Assembly: GCF_016680995.1 (NCBI RefSeq)
Contig: NZ_JAEQMG010000103.1
Coordinates: forward strand, 1-12,412
Length of the DNA: 12,412 bases
Direction of reading: 5' to 3'
From: Ruminococcus difficilis
GTDB taxonomy: Bacteria > Bacillota_A > Clostridia > Oscillospirales > Acutalibacteraceae
A program made the translations under genes and the position numbers. Below the pieces are notes generated by a model. That model saw nothing but the letters and a program-made list of their open reading frames with translations. It did no database searches and was not told where the DNA came from. Numbering within the stretch: the stretch's first letter is position 1; each line of letters starts with the position of its first letter. Below are positions 1 to 6,509 of this stretch, one piece after another.

Positions 1-129
1 CAACTTCAAAAAGTACTACAACAAAATCATTCAAAAAAGAACGAAAACATATCTTTTCGAGAAAAAGAAACCCAACGAAAAATTGACCGCCTGATTTTTC
101 CACAATTTAACATAAAAAACAGAGAGTAG
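1..129 (+). CDS. possible 3' end of a plus-strand gene cut by the window edge
   Basis: The first frame is open from base 1 to a TAG at 127-129, giving 42 codons of a basic, Gln/Lys/Asn-rich tail that ends in FPQFNIKNRE. I do not recognise the family. The composition resembles the charged C-terminal tails of DNA-handling proteins, but AT-rich DNA can also stay open by chance. A hairpin about 65 bases downstream, followed by CCCTTTT on the plus strand, would fit a gene ending here. The start lies outside the window. Confidence 0.3.
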   Translation, partial: QLQKVLQQNHSKKNENISFREKETQRKIDRLIFPQFNIKNRE

Positions 130-194
130 CGATACCCTCTGCTTTGCATTGCTCAGATTTTCAAAAAAAAGATTCTTTTCTGTCGTAATTATGA

Positions 195-224
195 GGCTGG
201 CTCTTTTTCACTTTTGAGCCAGCC
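195..224 (+). terminator. hairpin, probable terminator
   Basis: Arms GGCTGGCTC and GAGCCAGCC (9 bp, perfect) enclose a 12-base T-rich loop, followed on the plus strand by CCCTTTTG. It could end the plus-strand gene suspected at the left edge. It could also stop the minus-strand operon that finishes at 317, although the minus-side tail has few T residues. The rest of 130-316 is AT-rich, with a weak hairpin at 119-141 and an inverted GGTCAAA/TTTGACC pair near 259-289. I see no gene in it. Confidence 0.5.
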
Positions 225-316
225 CCTTTTGAATTATATGACTATATACTTAATTATCGGTCAAATTATATTCTCCAATTCTTTTGACCACATATTAATT
301 AATATAAATGTCATGT

Positions 317-1012
317 TTATGGCTTATTGAGATATTTTTCAAGCACCTCCCTGAACGGTCTTTCAGTTTTCATTGATAGCACAAATTTAGGCTTTCTGCG
401 CTCTATGCTGTAATTGATCTGCTCACGGAGCTCCTCCAATCTGACAACGACTTGTTTCTCCTCTGCAAAATTGCGTATCTTCATTATTATCTTTGTTGAG
501 TATGCAAGATCGATGACAAATATACCGTAAAAGAAGCCTATTCCAAATGAAAAAGCCAGATTCTGCGACAGCCATTCCAGTGCTTCAAGTATATGAGGGT
601 GGACAAGAAAATAATACACTGCACTGAGCAATCCCCAGAAAAAGGTGAATAGCGGACATATAATGCCGCGGATATTTCCCGGAAGCTCACTGTAGTCCCA
701 GAGCCTTACATGAGTAGTTGCCAGCATAATTACTCCGACGACGCATTCAAGTGCGGTTATGGCTGCGGACATTATAATGAACAGCAGAAGTTTTTCCAAC
801 CAGACCGGCTCTATATACAGATAGCCCTCCAAATGTGCCAGCAGATATAAAATGCACAGACTCTCACCGTAAAGCGGCAGACATGGGCCTGTCAGGAAGC
901 CGGGATTTACCCAGTGCTTCTGTGAGACAAATCTGCGGTAGAACACCTCTATCACCCAGCCTGTCATTCCTCCGATGGCAAACAGAAATGTCAATATCAG
1001 GAATATATTCAT
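317..1012 (-). CDS. CmpB-like putative ABC-transporter type IV membrane protein
   Basis: A 231-residue polytopic membrane protein. The N-terminus (about residues 2-16) is a membrane segment followed by GWVIEVFYRR and a conserved-looking NPGFLTGPCLPLYG loop. Three to four further hydrophobic segments lie near residues 50-65, 75-105, 118-140 and 150-170, followed by a charged cytoplasmic tail. The GW-E-x-FYR and GPxxPxYG pattern fits the Firmicute family called putative ABC-transporter type IV (CmpB); no substrate is established for it. I chose the ATG at 1012 because it overlaps the TGA of the preceding microprotein as ATGA, which implies translational coupling. An ATG two codons upstream (1018) is possible. 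Neither start has a clear ribosome binding site, which also favours coupling. It is the last gene of the citrate synthase operon. Confidence 0.75.
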   Translation of the reverse strand: MNIFLILTFLFAIGGMTGWVIEVFYRRFVSQKHWVNPGFLTGPCLPLYGESLCILYLLAHLEGYLYIEPVWLEKLLLFIIMSAAITALECVVGVIMLATTHVRLWDYSELPGNIRGIICPLFTFFWGLLSAVYYFLVHPHILEALEWLSQNLAFSFGIGFFYGIFVIDLAYSTKIIMKIRNFAEEKQVVVRLEELREQINYSIERRKPKFVLSMKTERPFREVLEKYLNKP

Positions 1013-1176
1013 GAACATTTACCATTAACACAGTGACTTTTCCAGAATTCAATAGCCTTTTCGTTTCTCTCCGCCCGTTCGGTCGTTTCCATATCTGCAC
1101 CTCTCACCAACAGCCACATTAAAGCTACGTCCATGACTGCAAAAAGCAGTATGATCAAAAGAATGAGCTTTTTCAT
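1009..1176 (-). CDS. 55-aa single-span membrane microprotein, unknown
   Basis: This short ORF begins with ATG at 1176, only 6 bp after the citrate synthase stop, and ends with TGA at 1009-1011 overlapping the next gene's ATG. It starts MKKLILLIILLFAVMDVALM, a hydrophobic helix over about residues 4-24 that could be a membrane anchor or an uncleaved signal. A highly charged segment follows (METTERAERNEKAIEF), then a tail with two Cys residues (SHCVNGKCS). AGGAGG lies inside the last codons of citrate synthase, 12 bases before this ATG. The two-sided coupling and the signal-like helix with a charged tail argue that it is real. I do not recognise a family. A role as a small partner of the downstream membrane protein is inference only. 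Confidence 0.65.
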   Translation of the reverse strand: MKKLILLIILLFAVMDVALMWLLVRGADMETTERAERNEKAIEFWKSHCVNGKCS

Positions 1177-1182
1177 ACCCCG

Positions 1183-2535
1183 TCACTGCCTCCTGTTGAT
1201 AGGGATATACTTGCTCTCAGGCTTTACGCTTATATACGCAGGACGTATTATTTTCCCGTTGTTTTGTATCTCCTCGATGCGGTGAGCGCTCCAGCCTGTT
1301 ATCCTCGAAACGGCAAATAAAGGCGTAAACAATTCGTAAGGCAGACCAAGCATACGGTAGATCAGTCCCGAGTAAAAATCAACATTCGGGCTGACTCCCT
1401 TGTACATTTTTCGCTTCTCGGCGATAAGCTCGGGAGCTGTCTCTGCCACATACTCAAACAGTGCAAATTCTTCCTCGTTGCCCTTTTCAACTGCTAAAGC
1501 CTTGGCACACTGTTTAAGGATATCAGCTCTCGGGTCTGATCTCGAGTAAACAGCGTGTCCCATTCCGTAGATAAGCCCTGCACAGTCGAAGGCTTCCTTA
1601 TCGAGCAGTTTCGTAAGATATTCCCTGACCGCAGACCTGTCGCTTGTGTCGATCGTCTGCTGCATATCGTCGAACATTTTCACCACCTTGATATTTGCAC
1701 CGCCGTGACGAGGACCTTTCAGTGAACCGAGTGCCGCAGCTATTGCGGAATATGTATCAGTTCCCGATGATGTGACGACATGAGTTGTGAATGTGGAATT
1801 ATTTCCGCCGCCATGCTCCGCATGAAGAACAAGTGCAAGGTCGAGTATACGGGCTTCAAGCTCTGAATATTCGCCGTTTTCTCTCAGCATATGCAAAAGA
1901 TTTTCCGCAGTTCCAAGCTCCTGTCTCGGGTTGCGGATAAACAAGTCCTGCCCGAGATGATAGTGCAGATATGACTGATAGCCGTAGACCGCAAGCATGG
2001 GAAATACCGAAATAAGGTGCAGACACTGACGGAGAACATTTGCAGTAGAGGTATCATCGGGCTCATCGTCATAGGCATAAAGTGCAAGAACTGTTCTTGA
2101 CAGAATATTCATCATATCCCTGCCGGGAGCTTTCAGTATCATATCTCTTGTAAACGAATCGGGCAGGGTACGCATATAAGCAAGAGTACGGCAGAAATGC
2201 CCAAGCTCTTTAGCGTCGGGCAGCTTTGAGAACAACAGAAGATACACGGTCTCCTCAAAGCCGAAGCGCTGCTCGTTCCAGAATCCGCCTACTATGTCAC
2301 GGACACTGATTCCACGATAAAAAAGCTGTCCCTCACATGGAACATCACCATCGGGAGTTTTTTCCTTTGCCTTTATCCGAGATATTTCGGTAAGACCTGT
2401 GACTACTCCGTTTCCGTTAAGGTCACGAAGTCCACGGAAAACCTTATGCTCTTTGTACATATCGGGACTGATAGAGTTACTGTTGTCTGATAGTTCAGTC
2501 AGTTTTTCGATATATGGGTTGATCTCTGAATACAT
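1183..2535 (-). CDS. gltA: citrate synthase
   Basis: A 450-residue citrate (or 2-methylcitrate) synthase, condensing acetyl-CoA with oxaloacetate to citrate. Family landmarks are in order: HAEHGGGNNSTF (238-249), the first catalytic His in GPRHGGAN (H277), the second in GMGHAVYSRSDPRA (H327), the catalytic Asp in VDFYSG (D386), and RITGWSAHRIEE (411-422), which helps bind substrate and CoA. The second motif reads GHAVY where classical enzymes have GHRVY; from memory this variant is common in Clostridia. The length is slightly above the usual 370-440 because of an N-terminal extension of about 60 residues. The start ATG has GGAGG six bases upstream. It is first in a three-gene operon. A perfect inverted repeat in the leader suggests local regulation. 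In an anaerobe with a partial TCA cycle it would feed 2-oxoglutarate and glutamate synthesis. Confidence 0.95.
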   Translation of the reverse strand: MYSEINPYIEKLTELSDNSNSISPDMYKEHKVFRGLRDLNGNGVVTGLTEISRIKAKEKTPDGDVPCEGQLFYRGISVRDIVGGFWNEQRFGFEETVYLLLFSKLPDAKELGHFCRTLAYMRTLPDSFTRDMILKAPGRDMMNILSRTVLALYAYDDEPDDTSTANVLRQCLHLISVFPMLAVYGYQSYLHYHLGQDLFIRNPRQELGTAENLLHMLRENGEYSELEARILDLALVLHAEHGGGNNSTFTTHVVTSSGTDTYSAIAAALGSLKGPRHGGANIKVVKMFDDMQQTIDTSDRSAVREYLTKLLDKEAFDCAGLIYGMGHAVYSRSDPRADILKQCAKALAVEKGNEEEFALFEYVAETAPELIAEKRKMYKGVSPNVDFYSGLIYRMLGLPYELFTPLFAVSRITGWSAHRIEEIQNNGKIIRPAYISVKPESKYIPINRRQ

Positions 2536-2553
2536 AAAGCACCTCCAATTAAA

Positions 2554-2582
2554 GTGCAGTATGTGTATATAACATACTGCAC
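2554..2582 (-). promoter_or_regulatory. perfect inverted repeat in citrate synthase leader, candidate operator
   Basis: GTGCAGTATGT and ACATACTGCAC form perfect 11-bp arms around a 7-base AT spacer. The repeat lies about 10 bases upstream of the citrate synthase ribosome binding site and directly downstream of an AT-rich stretch (TATTATATATAAAT on the minus strand) that could hold a -10 element. The position and dyad symmetry fit a repressor operator. An RNA hairpin in the leader is the alternative. No T-run follows it, so it is not a good terminator. Confidence 0.5.
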
Positions 2583-2602
2583 CATTTATATATAATACCG
2601 TT

Positions 2603-2628
2603 TACCGTCAGTGCTTCGGCTCACGGTA
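2603..2628 (-). other. imperfect hairpin between DUF308 gene and citrate synthase
   Basis: TACCGT and ACGGTA arms with a short inner AG/CT pairing enclose a small loop, 6 bp after the DUF308-protein stop. It has no U-tract, so it may be a weak terminator or a processing site. Read-through from the DUF308 gene into citrate synthase cannot be excluded. Confidence 0.3.
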
Positions 2629-2633
2629 TATTG

Positions 2634-3224
2634 CTATTCGTTTATTTCTATGTCGATAATGTCATCGCTGCTCTGACTGCTGCGCATTATCTTCACAGCA
2701 GTCAGAGCAGTTACAAGGTTGAGGATACCCTCAAATATCAGCGAAATTCCCAGCAGAACAGTTGCAAATCTCACTCCCTCGTCAGGACGTATTATCAGCA
2801 TAAGTCCAACAATACCCGTAACTATCGCCGCAGTCATTATCAGCCACCATTTGCTCAGACCGAAGCGCTTGGAGTCTATTGCGATCTGTATTTTCAGCAG
2901 ACTGTCAAGCAGTATGTATATCCCGACTACGATACAGATGATATTCAGGACATTATTGGTATCTATGAGCATTATTCCCCCGAGAACTATCAGAAGTAAC
3001 CCAAGTGCCAGGTCATGCTGGAATGCAAGGCGGTAGAGATCTTTTGAAAAGTAGCCGATGAGCTTTATCACGCCGAAAAGTACTATCAGCACTCCGAAAA
3101 GTCTGCCTATAAGGTTTGCAGATAGGTCGGGGACTGCGGTAAAAACAATGCCCAGTATGCACATCAGCGCAGATATGATTATATAGCCTGTTTTTGCTGT
3201 GCGGATATATTTCTCGCTTTTCAT
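2634..3224 (-). CDS. DUF308/HdeD-like membrane protein
   Basis: A 196-residue, six-span-like membrane protein. Hydrophobic segments lie near residues 10-30, 35-55, 65-83, 88-108, 125-145 and 150-172, after a short charged N-terminus (MKSEKYIRTAKTG), with an acidic tail ending DDIIDIEINE. The internally repeated pairs of helices and the pattern GxxxLIxGIxxLIxxxxxxK fit the DUF308 short-repeat family, to which the acid-resistance membrane protein HdeD belongs. The molecular function is not established in Firmicutes. The frame is open 48 codons further upstream, but the ATG at 3224 is preceded by an excellent GGAGGTGAAGAAC and the upstream stretch looks like leader DNA, so I use this start. It lies downstream of the TetR gene but behind a strong terminator, so it probably has its own promoter. 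Confidence 0.8.
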   Translation of the reverse strand: MKSEKYIRTAKTGYIIISALMCILGIVFTAVPDLSANLIGRLFGVLIVLFGVIKLIGYFSKDLYRLAFQHDLALGLLLIVLGGIMLIDTNNVLNIICIVVGIYILLDSLLKIQIAIDSKRFGLSKWWLIMTAAIVTGIVGLMLIIRPDEGVRFATVLLGISLIFEGILNLVTALTAVKIMRSSQSSDDIIDIEINE

Positions 3225-3275
3225 GTTCTTCACCTCCGTAAAAGTAGTGTCTGGTGGCACCGCAAAGCGCAAACC

Positions 3276-3321
3276 CTGTTTACCGCTGTAAACAGCACTC
3301 TGCGGTACTGTAGTCATCATA
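3276..3321 (-). promoter_or_regulatory. putative promoter and palindromic operator of the DUF308 gene
   Basis: On the minus strand a TATGAT (-10-like, 3316-3321) is followed by the palindrome CTGTTTAC / GTAAACAG (3276-3283 and 3288-3295, 4-base spacer), placed near the expected start of the transcript. The 8-bp arms are perfect. No good -35 is visible. The palindrome could bind a repressor such as the neighbouring TetR protein; that link is inference. Confidence 0.4.
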
Positions 3322-3349
3322 GCATATTTGCTGCTTGCCGTAGACATAC

Positions 3350-3387
3350 AAAAAAGCGTATCTGCCAATTCTTTGGACAGATACGCT
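3350..3387 (-). terminator. intrinsic terminator of the TetR gene
   Basis: Arms AGCGTATCTG and CAGATACGCT (10 bp, perfect), extended inside by CCAA/TTGG around a short loop, are followed on the minus strand by a run of six T. It begins 15 bases after the TetR stop codon and separates the regulator from the DUF308 gene. Confidence 0.9.
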
Positions 3388-3402
3388 CAAGTGACTAAAT
3401 TT

Positions 3403-3945
3403 TTACTTGTATAGCAAATCGACTGAGCCTTTTCTCAGCTCACATATACGATGAAAGTCAGCTTGGATATCGTATTTCATACCGCTGCTGAGCCAGCCGA
3501 TTATCTGACCGAAGCACTCGCACTTATGATATCGGATAAGTATCTCCTTGTCAGCTTCGTCAATGGGACGGTCTGCGAATGCTGTATTGAAGTAAGTCCT
3601 TACAACGTGCTCACAGACTCTCCACAGGTAACTCTCATATATTTCACGGTTCGGGGAATTATGTATGTGCAGAACAGCCTTTTTGTTTTCAAGTGCAAAG
3701 GAAAAAGCGACCTCAAGGCATTCCTCGATGCTCTCAATACGGGAGTGTTCTGCAATTATCCTGTCAGCCTCTCTGTTTATCATTTCCTCAAGAAGTGAAG
3801 GTATATCATCAAAATGGTAGTAGAAGCTGTTGCGGTTTATGCCGCAGTCCTCAACGATATCCTTGACGGTTATCTTGTTTATGGGACGCTCGTTCAGCAG
3901 CTTTATCAGCGATTTTTTAATTGCTTCCTTTGTCAGATTCGCCAC
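3403..3945 (-). CDS. TetR/AcrR-family transcriptional regulator
   Basis: A 180-residue TetR-type repressor. The N-terminal DNA-binding domain is clear: helix 1 (residues 4-18), then the helix-turn-helix ITVKDIVEDCGINRNSFYYHF (about 24-44), with the usual YYHF at the end of the recognition helix. The C-terminal part is the variable ligand and dimer domain; the ligand cannot be read from sequence. The start is GTG at 3945: the codon just before it is an in-frame TGA, and AGAAGG lies eight bases upstream. Upstream are TATAAT (3965-3970 on the opposite strand) and a TGAC/GTCA palindrome at 3991-4003 that could be an autoregulatory site. It sits between the split oleate hydratase gene and a DUF308 gene. 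A role in fatty-acid or membrane stress response is plausible from context only. Confidence 0.88.
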   Translation of the reverse strand: MANLTKEAIKKSLIKLLNERPINKITVKDIVEDCGINRNSFYYHFDDIPSLLEEMINREADRIIAEHSRIESIEECLEVAFSFALENKKAVLHIHNSPNREIYESYLWRVCEHVVRTYFNTAFADRPIDEADKEILIRYHKCECFGQIIGWLSSGMKYDIQADFHRICELRKGSVDLLYK

Positions 3946-4009
3946 TCATACGCCTTCTTTCCTCATTATACAAACGTTGTACCATAAAAATGACTTTTTG
4001 TCAATAGCA

Positions 4010-4046
4010 AAAATAGAGGACACTGTCTGAAAACGACAGCGTCCTC
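4010..4046 (-). terminator. intrinsic terminator of ohyA
   Basis: GAGGACACTGTC and GACAGCGTCCTC pair over 12 positions with one A-C mismatch around a 7-base loop, followed on the minus strand by TATTTTTG. It lies about 36 bases after the ohyA stop and separates it from the TetR gene. Confidence 0.85.
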
Positions 4047-4082
4047 GTATCTGAATAAGGAGAAGTTTATGGCAATTTATGC

Positions 4083-4952
4083 TTATTTCTTTTTGTTCTT
4101 AACTTTTTTAGCAACTGCTATAGCTGTTCCGACTGCGACTGCTCCTGCACCCGCTTTTACAAAATTTTTCTTGTTTATGTGTCTCTCCGAAACATTTTCT
4201 TCGTCCGATTCGGGAAGTCCGATGACATTATATCTAAGCAGCAGCTTTTCTATATCAGTGCTGTGTATCTTTTTCAGCAGCGGTTTTATTGCCGCATTTG
4301 CGAGCAGACCTGTATCGGCAGTAAGAGGCTTTCCGTCACGCAGGGCTATAGTCGCATTGAGCAGATCACGGATATCGTATGTACTGCCCCATACCTCGGG
4401 AACGCCTCTGTCTATTCCGAGCAAAGTATAGACAGCCTCCATTCCTGTGCGTATAGAGTATTCGGTAGTGAATATAGTATCACGCTTGGTCTCAGCAAAC
4501 TGTCCAAGAAATGCGAAATTGACAGCACCGTTCGGCACAACATCGGGACGGTCGCCTGCCTGACGGGGCATAAAGAATGCTGTCACATAGGGCATCATTA
4601 CAGGAACGGTATTGCAGCTGTTCTCTGCTATATCCTCTATCTCGTCAATGGGTACTCCAAGATGATACAGCCATTCCATACATATTTCTTTGCCTGTACA
4701 GTCACGCATCGGCTTCTTCACATAGTCACCGTTTCTGTCAGTGAAAAGGGCATATACCCATACAAGACACTGATCCTTAGGCTGACTGCGGAACTGCGGC
4801 TGACGGTTGATAGTCCATGACAGCAGCCACGATGAATCACGGCAGGTTACGATCCCACCCGTGACTACTCCGCCCGAAAACGGGTCACGCTTGCATATTG
4901 CTGTGATGTACGGAATGACCCGCTTATCAAGGGTAGTAACAGTTGCGCTCAT
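4083..4952 (-). pseudogene. ohyA: oleate hydratase, C-terminal part of a split gene
   Basis: This is the C-terminal 289 residues of a fatty-acid double-bond hydratase (myosin-cross-reactive antigen family). It begins at MSATVTTLDKRVIPY and includes PFSGGVVTGGIVT, RQPQFRSQPKDQ, the GAVNFAFLGQFAE segment and EYSIRTGMEAVYTLLG. The frame actually continues upstream to the junction at 5000 and reads FGNPDKFCYDAEKTNW before the first Met, which is native hydratase sequence, so the ATG at 4952 is internal, not the gene's start. No ribosome binding site precedes it. The tail (VKAGAGAVAVGTAIAVAKKVKNKKK, read in two parts) is a hydrophobic Gly/Ala/Val stretch followed by lysines, suggesting membrane association. 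The intact protein would have been about 635 residues, within the family range. Separated from the FAD-binding part, it should not be active. Confidence 0.88.
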
Positions 4953-4993
4953 CCAGTTGGTCTTTTCAGCATCATAGCAGAATTTATCGGGAT

Positions 4994-5031
4994 TCCCAAA
5001 CCAGGCGCGCTACCAGCTGCGCTACACCCCG
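4994..5031 (-). pseudogene. 5' half of a tRNA-Pro(TGG) gene
   Basis: Starting at 5031 on the minus strand, the sequence matches a bacterial tRNA-Pro: acceptor strand CGGGGTG, TA, D-stem GCGC with loop AGCTGGTA and GCGC, G, anticodon 5' stem CCTGG, and loop TTTGGGA containing anticodon TGG. The expected 3' anticodon stem (CCAGG) is absent; after TTTGGGA the sequence turns into oleate hydratase coding sequence (ATCCCGATAAATTC). The match ends exactly at the anticodon loop, a common crossover place for tyrosine integrases. No 3' half is present in this window, so it cannot make a tRNA. Confidence 0.8.
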
Positions 5032-5190
5032 AAAGAAATGCTAATCTTCCGCTGTTGTGGTCAGTTATGTGGTCAAAGCCAATTCCCGACATCATTTTCC
5101 GCGGGCGGGAAATCCCCGAAAACAAGGTGTTATGCGGCGTTTAGCGGTTTTGAAATCTGTCCTGACACGAAATGCGTACACGCTTCCAAA
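5001..5190 (-). mobile_element. 190-bp insertion splitting ohyA, integration-site-like remnant
   Basis: The hydratase frame reads ...AAQDKSFG up to 5185 and resumes as GNPDKF... at 4997, so 190 bp is extra. Both borders carry TTTGG (5186-5190 and 4996-5000; with following bases TTTGGAA and TTTGGGA). The length is not a multiple of three and it contains stops in the gene's frame. Its contents, in gene direction, are unrecognised sequence, two TGACCACA repeats 12 bases apart, and the tRNA-Pro 5' half. I see no transposase and no terminal inverted repeats. The borders suggest site-specific recombination at a secondary site resembling the tRNA anticodon loop; this is inference. An assembly join is a possible alternative. 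Confidence 0.7.
5056..5075 (+). repeat. tandem TGTGGTCA direct repeats
   Basis: Two exact TGTGGTCA copies at 5056-5063 and 5068-5075 (12-base period) lie inside the 190-bp insertion, 25-37 bases from the tRNA half. Short direct repeats next to a core site resemble integrase arm-type binding sites. An ATGTGGTCAAA also occurs on the minus strand at 283-293. Confidence 0.5.
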
Positions 5191-6180
5191 GGACTTGTCC
5201 TGTGCAGCTATTTTTCGCCACATATCCCAGCCACCGCCGGGTTTAATCTCCTTGTTGAACTCAGAAGGAGTATTCTGGCTTCCTATGGCAGAATTCTCGA
5301 CACAGCCGCCGTTTGTGATGAATACAAGATCGTTTTCGGTCAGCGGAATAGTTTCCTCTGCGCCGTTACGTATCACTTCGATACCTGTTGCAGCCTTCCT
5401 TCCGCCCGAGATGTCAAAGGTGACATTCTCGACCTTTACACCATATTCAAACTGTACGCCGAAGCTCTCAAGATATTTTATCATCGGAAGTATCATAGAC
5501 TCATACTGGTTGTACTTTGTAAAACGCAGTGCAGTGAAGTCGGGCAATCCGCCTATATGATGAACGAACCGCTGCATATACAGTTTCATTTCAAGTGCGG
5601 AATGCCAGTTCTCAAATGCAAACATAGTCCTCCAGTACAGCCAGAAATTAGAGTTCAGAACTTCATCATCAAAGACATCGGTTATCTTCTTGTTATACAG
5701 TTCCTCGTTGGCTGTAAGGTACAGTTTCATCAGCTGAGAGCAGGCTTTGTCAGACAGTCCGAATTTTTTGTCGGTATGTGCGTCCTGTCCTTGCTTTTCT
5801 GTTGCTCGGCATAGAGAGAAATTAGGATCGGCTTTGTTGAGCCAGTAGTACTCATCAAGTACACTCACTCCCTCTGTTTCGATAGACGGGATAGAGCGAA
5901 ACAAGTCCCACATACACTCAAAATGGTTGTCCATTTCACGTCCGCCGCGCATCACATAACCTACACTTGTATAATACATACCGTCACAAGCCCCTCCGGG
6001 AACGGAGTCCTTTTCGAGTACATGAACTCTGCTGCCTTCCATCTGACCATCCCGTACAAGGTAACAGGCTGCGGAGAGTGCGGCAAGTCCCGAACCGATG
6101 ATATATGCTGATTTGCTGTCAACACCATCAGGCTTCTTTGGACGTGCAAATGCTTCGTAGTTACCACTCGAATAATACAT
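5092..6180 (-). pseudogene. ohyA: oleate hydratase, N-terminal FAD-binding part of a split gene
   Basis: Residues 1-332 belong to oleate hydratase, which adds water to the cis-9 double bond of oleic acid to give 10-hydroxystearate and detoxifies unsaturated fatty acids. Visible features are the Rossmann FAD motif IIGSGLAALSAACYL (27-41), VLEKDSVPGGACDG (54-67), and RGGREMDNHFECMWDLF (78-94), whose Glu82 corresponds to the family's catalytic acid region. The native sequence stops after AAQDKSFG; the last 30 residues (SVYAFRVR... to a TGA at 5092) come from the inserted DNA. Start ATG 6180 has GGAGG seven bases upstream. A 6-bp inverted repeat TACTGC/GCAGTA lies at 6200-6214. The upstream DNA is a fragment of another gene, so the original promoter may be lost. 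The truncated product lacks the C-terminal domain. Confidence 0.9.
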
Positions 6181-6214
6181 AGTCTTTCCTCCTTGTCTGT
6201 ACTGCTTTGCAGTA

Positions 6215-6306
6215 AGTTATTGTACCTGTGATGGTTGATTGGACAGATTGGGGCGGACATTGGCAAGTAATTATTGGAATAGATACTTGCGATACAGATG
6301 ACCCTT
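6215..6306 (+). pseudogene. fragment of a C39-like papain-fold cysteine peptidase
   Basis: About 30 codons read IVPVMVDWTDWGGHWQVIIG followed by IDTCDTDDPY. The WGGHWQV block with its His resembles the active-site His region of C39-like peptidase-domain proteins of Clostridia, which as I recall continue DDVLIxADPYDTTD. Here the similarity stops after DDPY, and AT-rich DNA of unrelated composition begins. Upstream, a TAA in frame and the ohyA leader cut off the N-terminal part with its catalytic Cys. The fragment is therefore broken at both ends: on the right most likely by the mobilizable element, on the left by an older rearrangement. The assignment rests on one motif. Confidence 0.5.
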
Positions 6307-6483
6307 ATAAAAGAATAAATCAATACATTAATAATTTATATGAAGAATATAATATAATTAATAATCAAACATATAGTAACAATAAACTTATTAACGCAAT
6401 TATTAGTCGATACGCCTCTACTTGTAATCTTAATATTAGTTGGTCACGCTGTTATCGGGCAAAAATATGATAAAATTTTCTAG

Positions 6484-6509
6484 GTATTTAAAAAATAATT
6501 TTTTAATAC
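6484..6509 (-). terminator. AT-rich hairpin after the relaxase gene
   Basis: GTATTTAAAAAAT and ATTTTTTAATAC pair with one bulged base, starting at the relaxase stop codon (6509-6511). The structure is AT-only, with a short T-run inside the arm, so it is a weak terminator candidate or part of the element terminus. Confidence 0.35.

Noticed and set aside
3250..3270. GGTGGCACCGC resembling a T-box antiterminator on the plus strand
   Set aside because: No specifier stem or plus-strand amino-acid gene follows, and the match is short and partly palindromic.
3225..3368. N-terminal extension of the DUF308 protein to 3368
   Set aside because: The extension covers a palindrome and a promoter-like element, while the internal ATG has a near-perfect ribosome binding site.
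5038..5814. 258-codon plus-strand frame across the insertion
   Set aside because: It is the antisense of ohyA through most of its length, and its translation has no recognisable domain.
6228..6470. 80-codon plus-strand frame taken as one whole gene
   Set aside because: Only the first third resembles a known protein; the rest is AT-rich element terminus, so I call a fragment instead.
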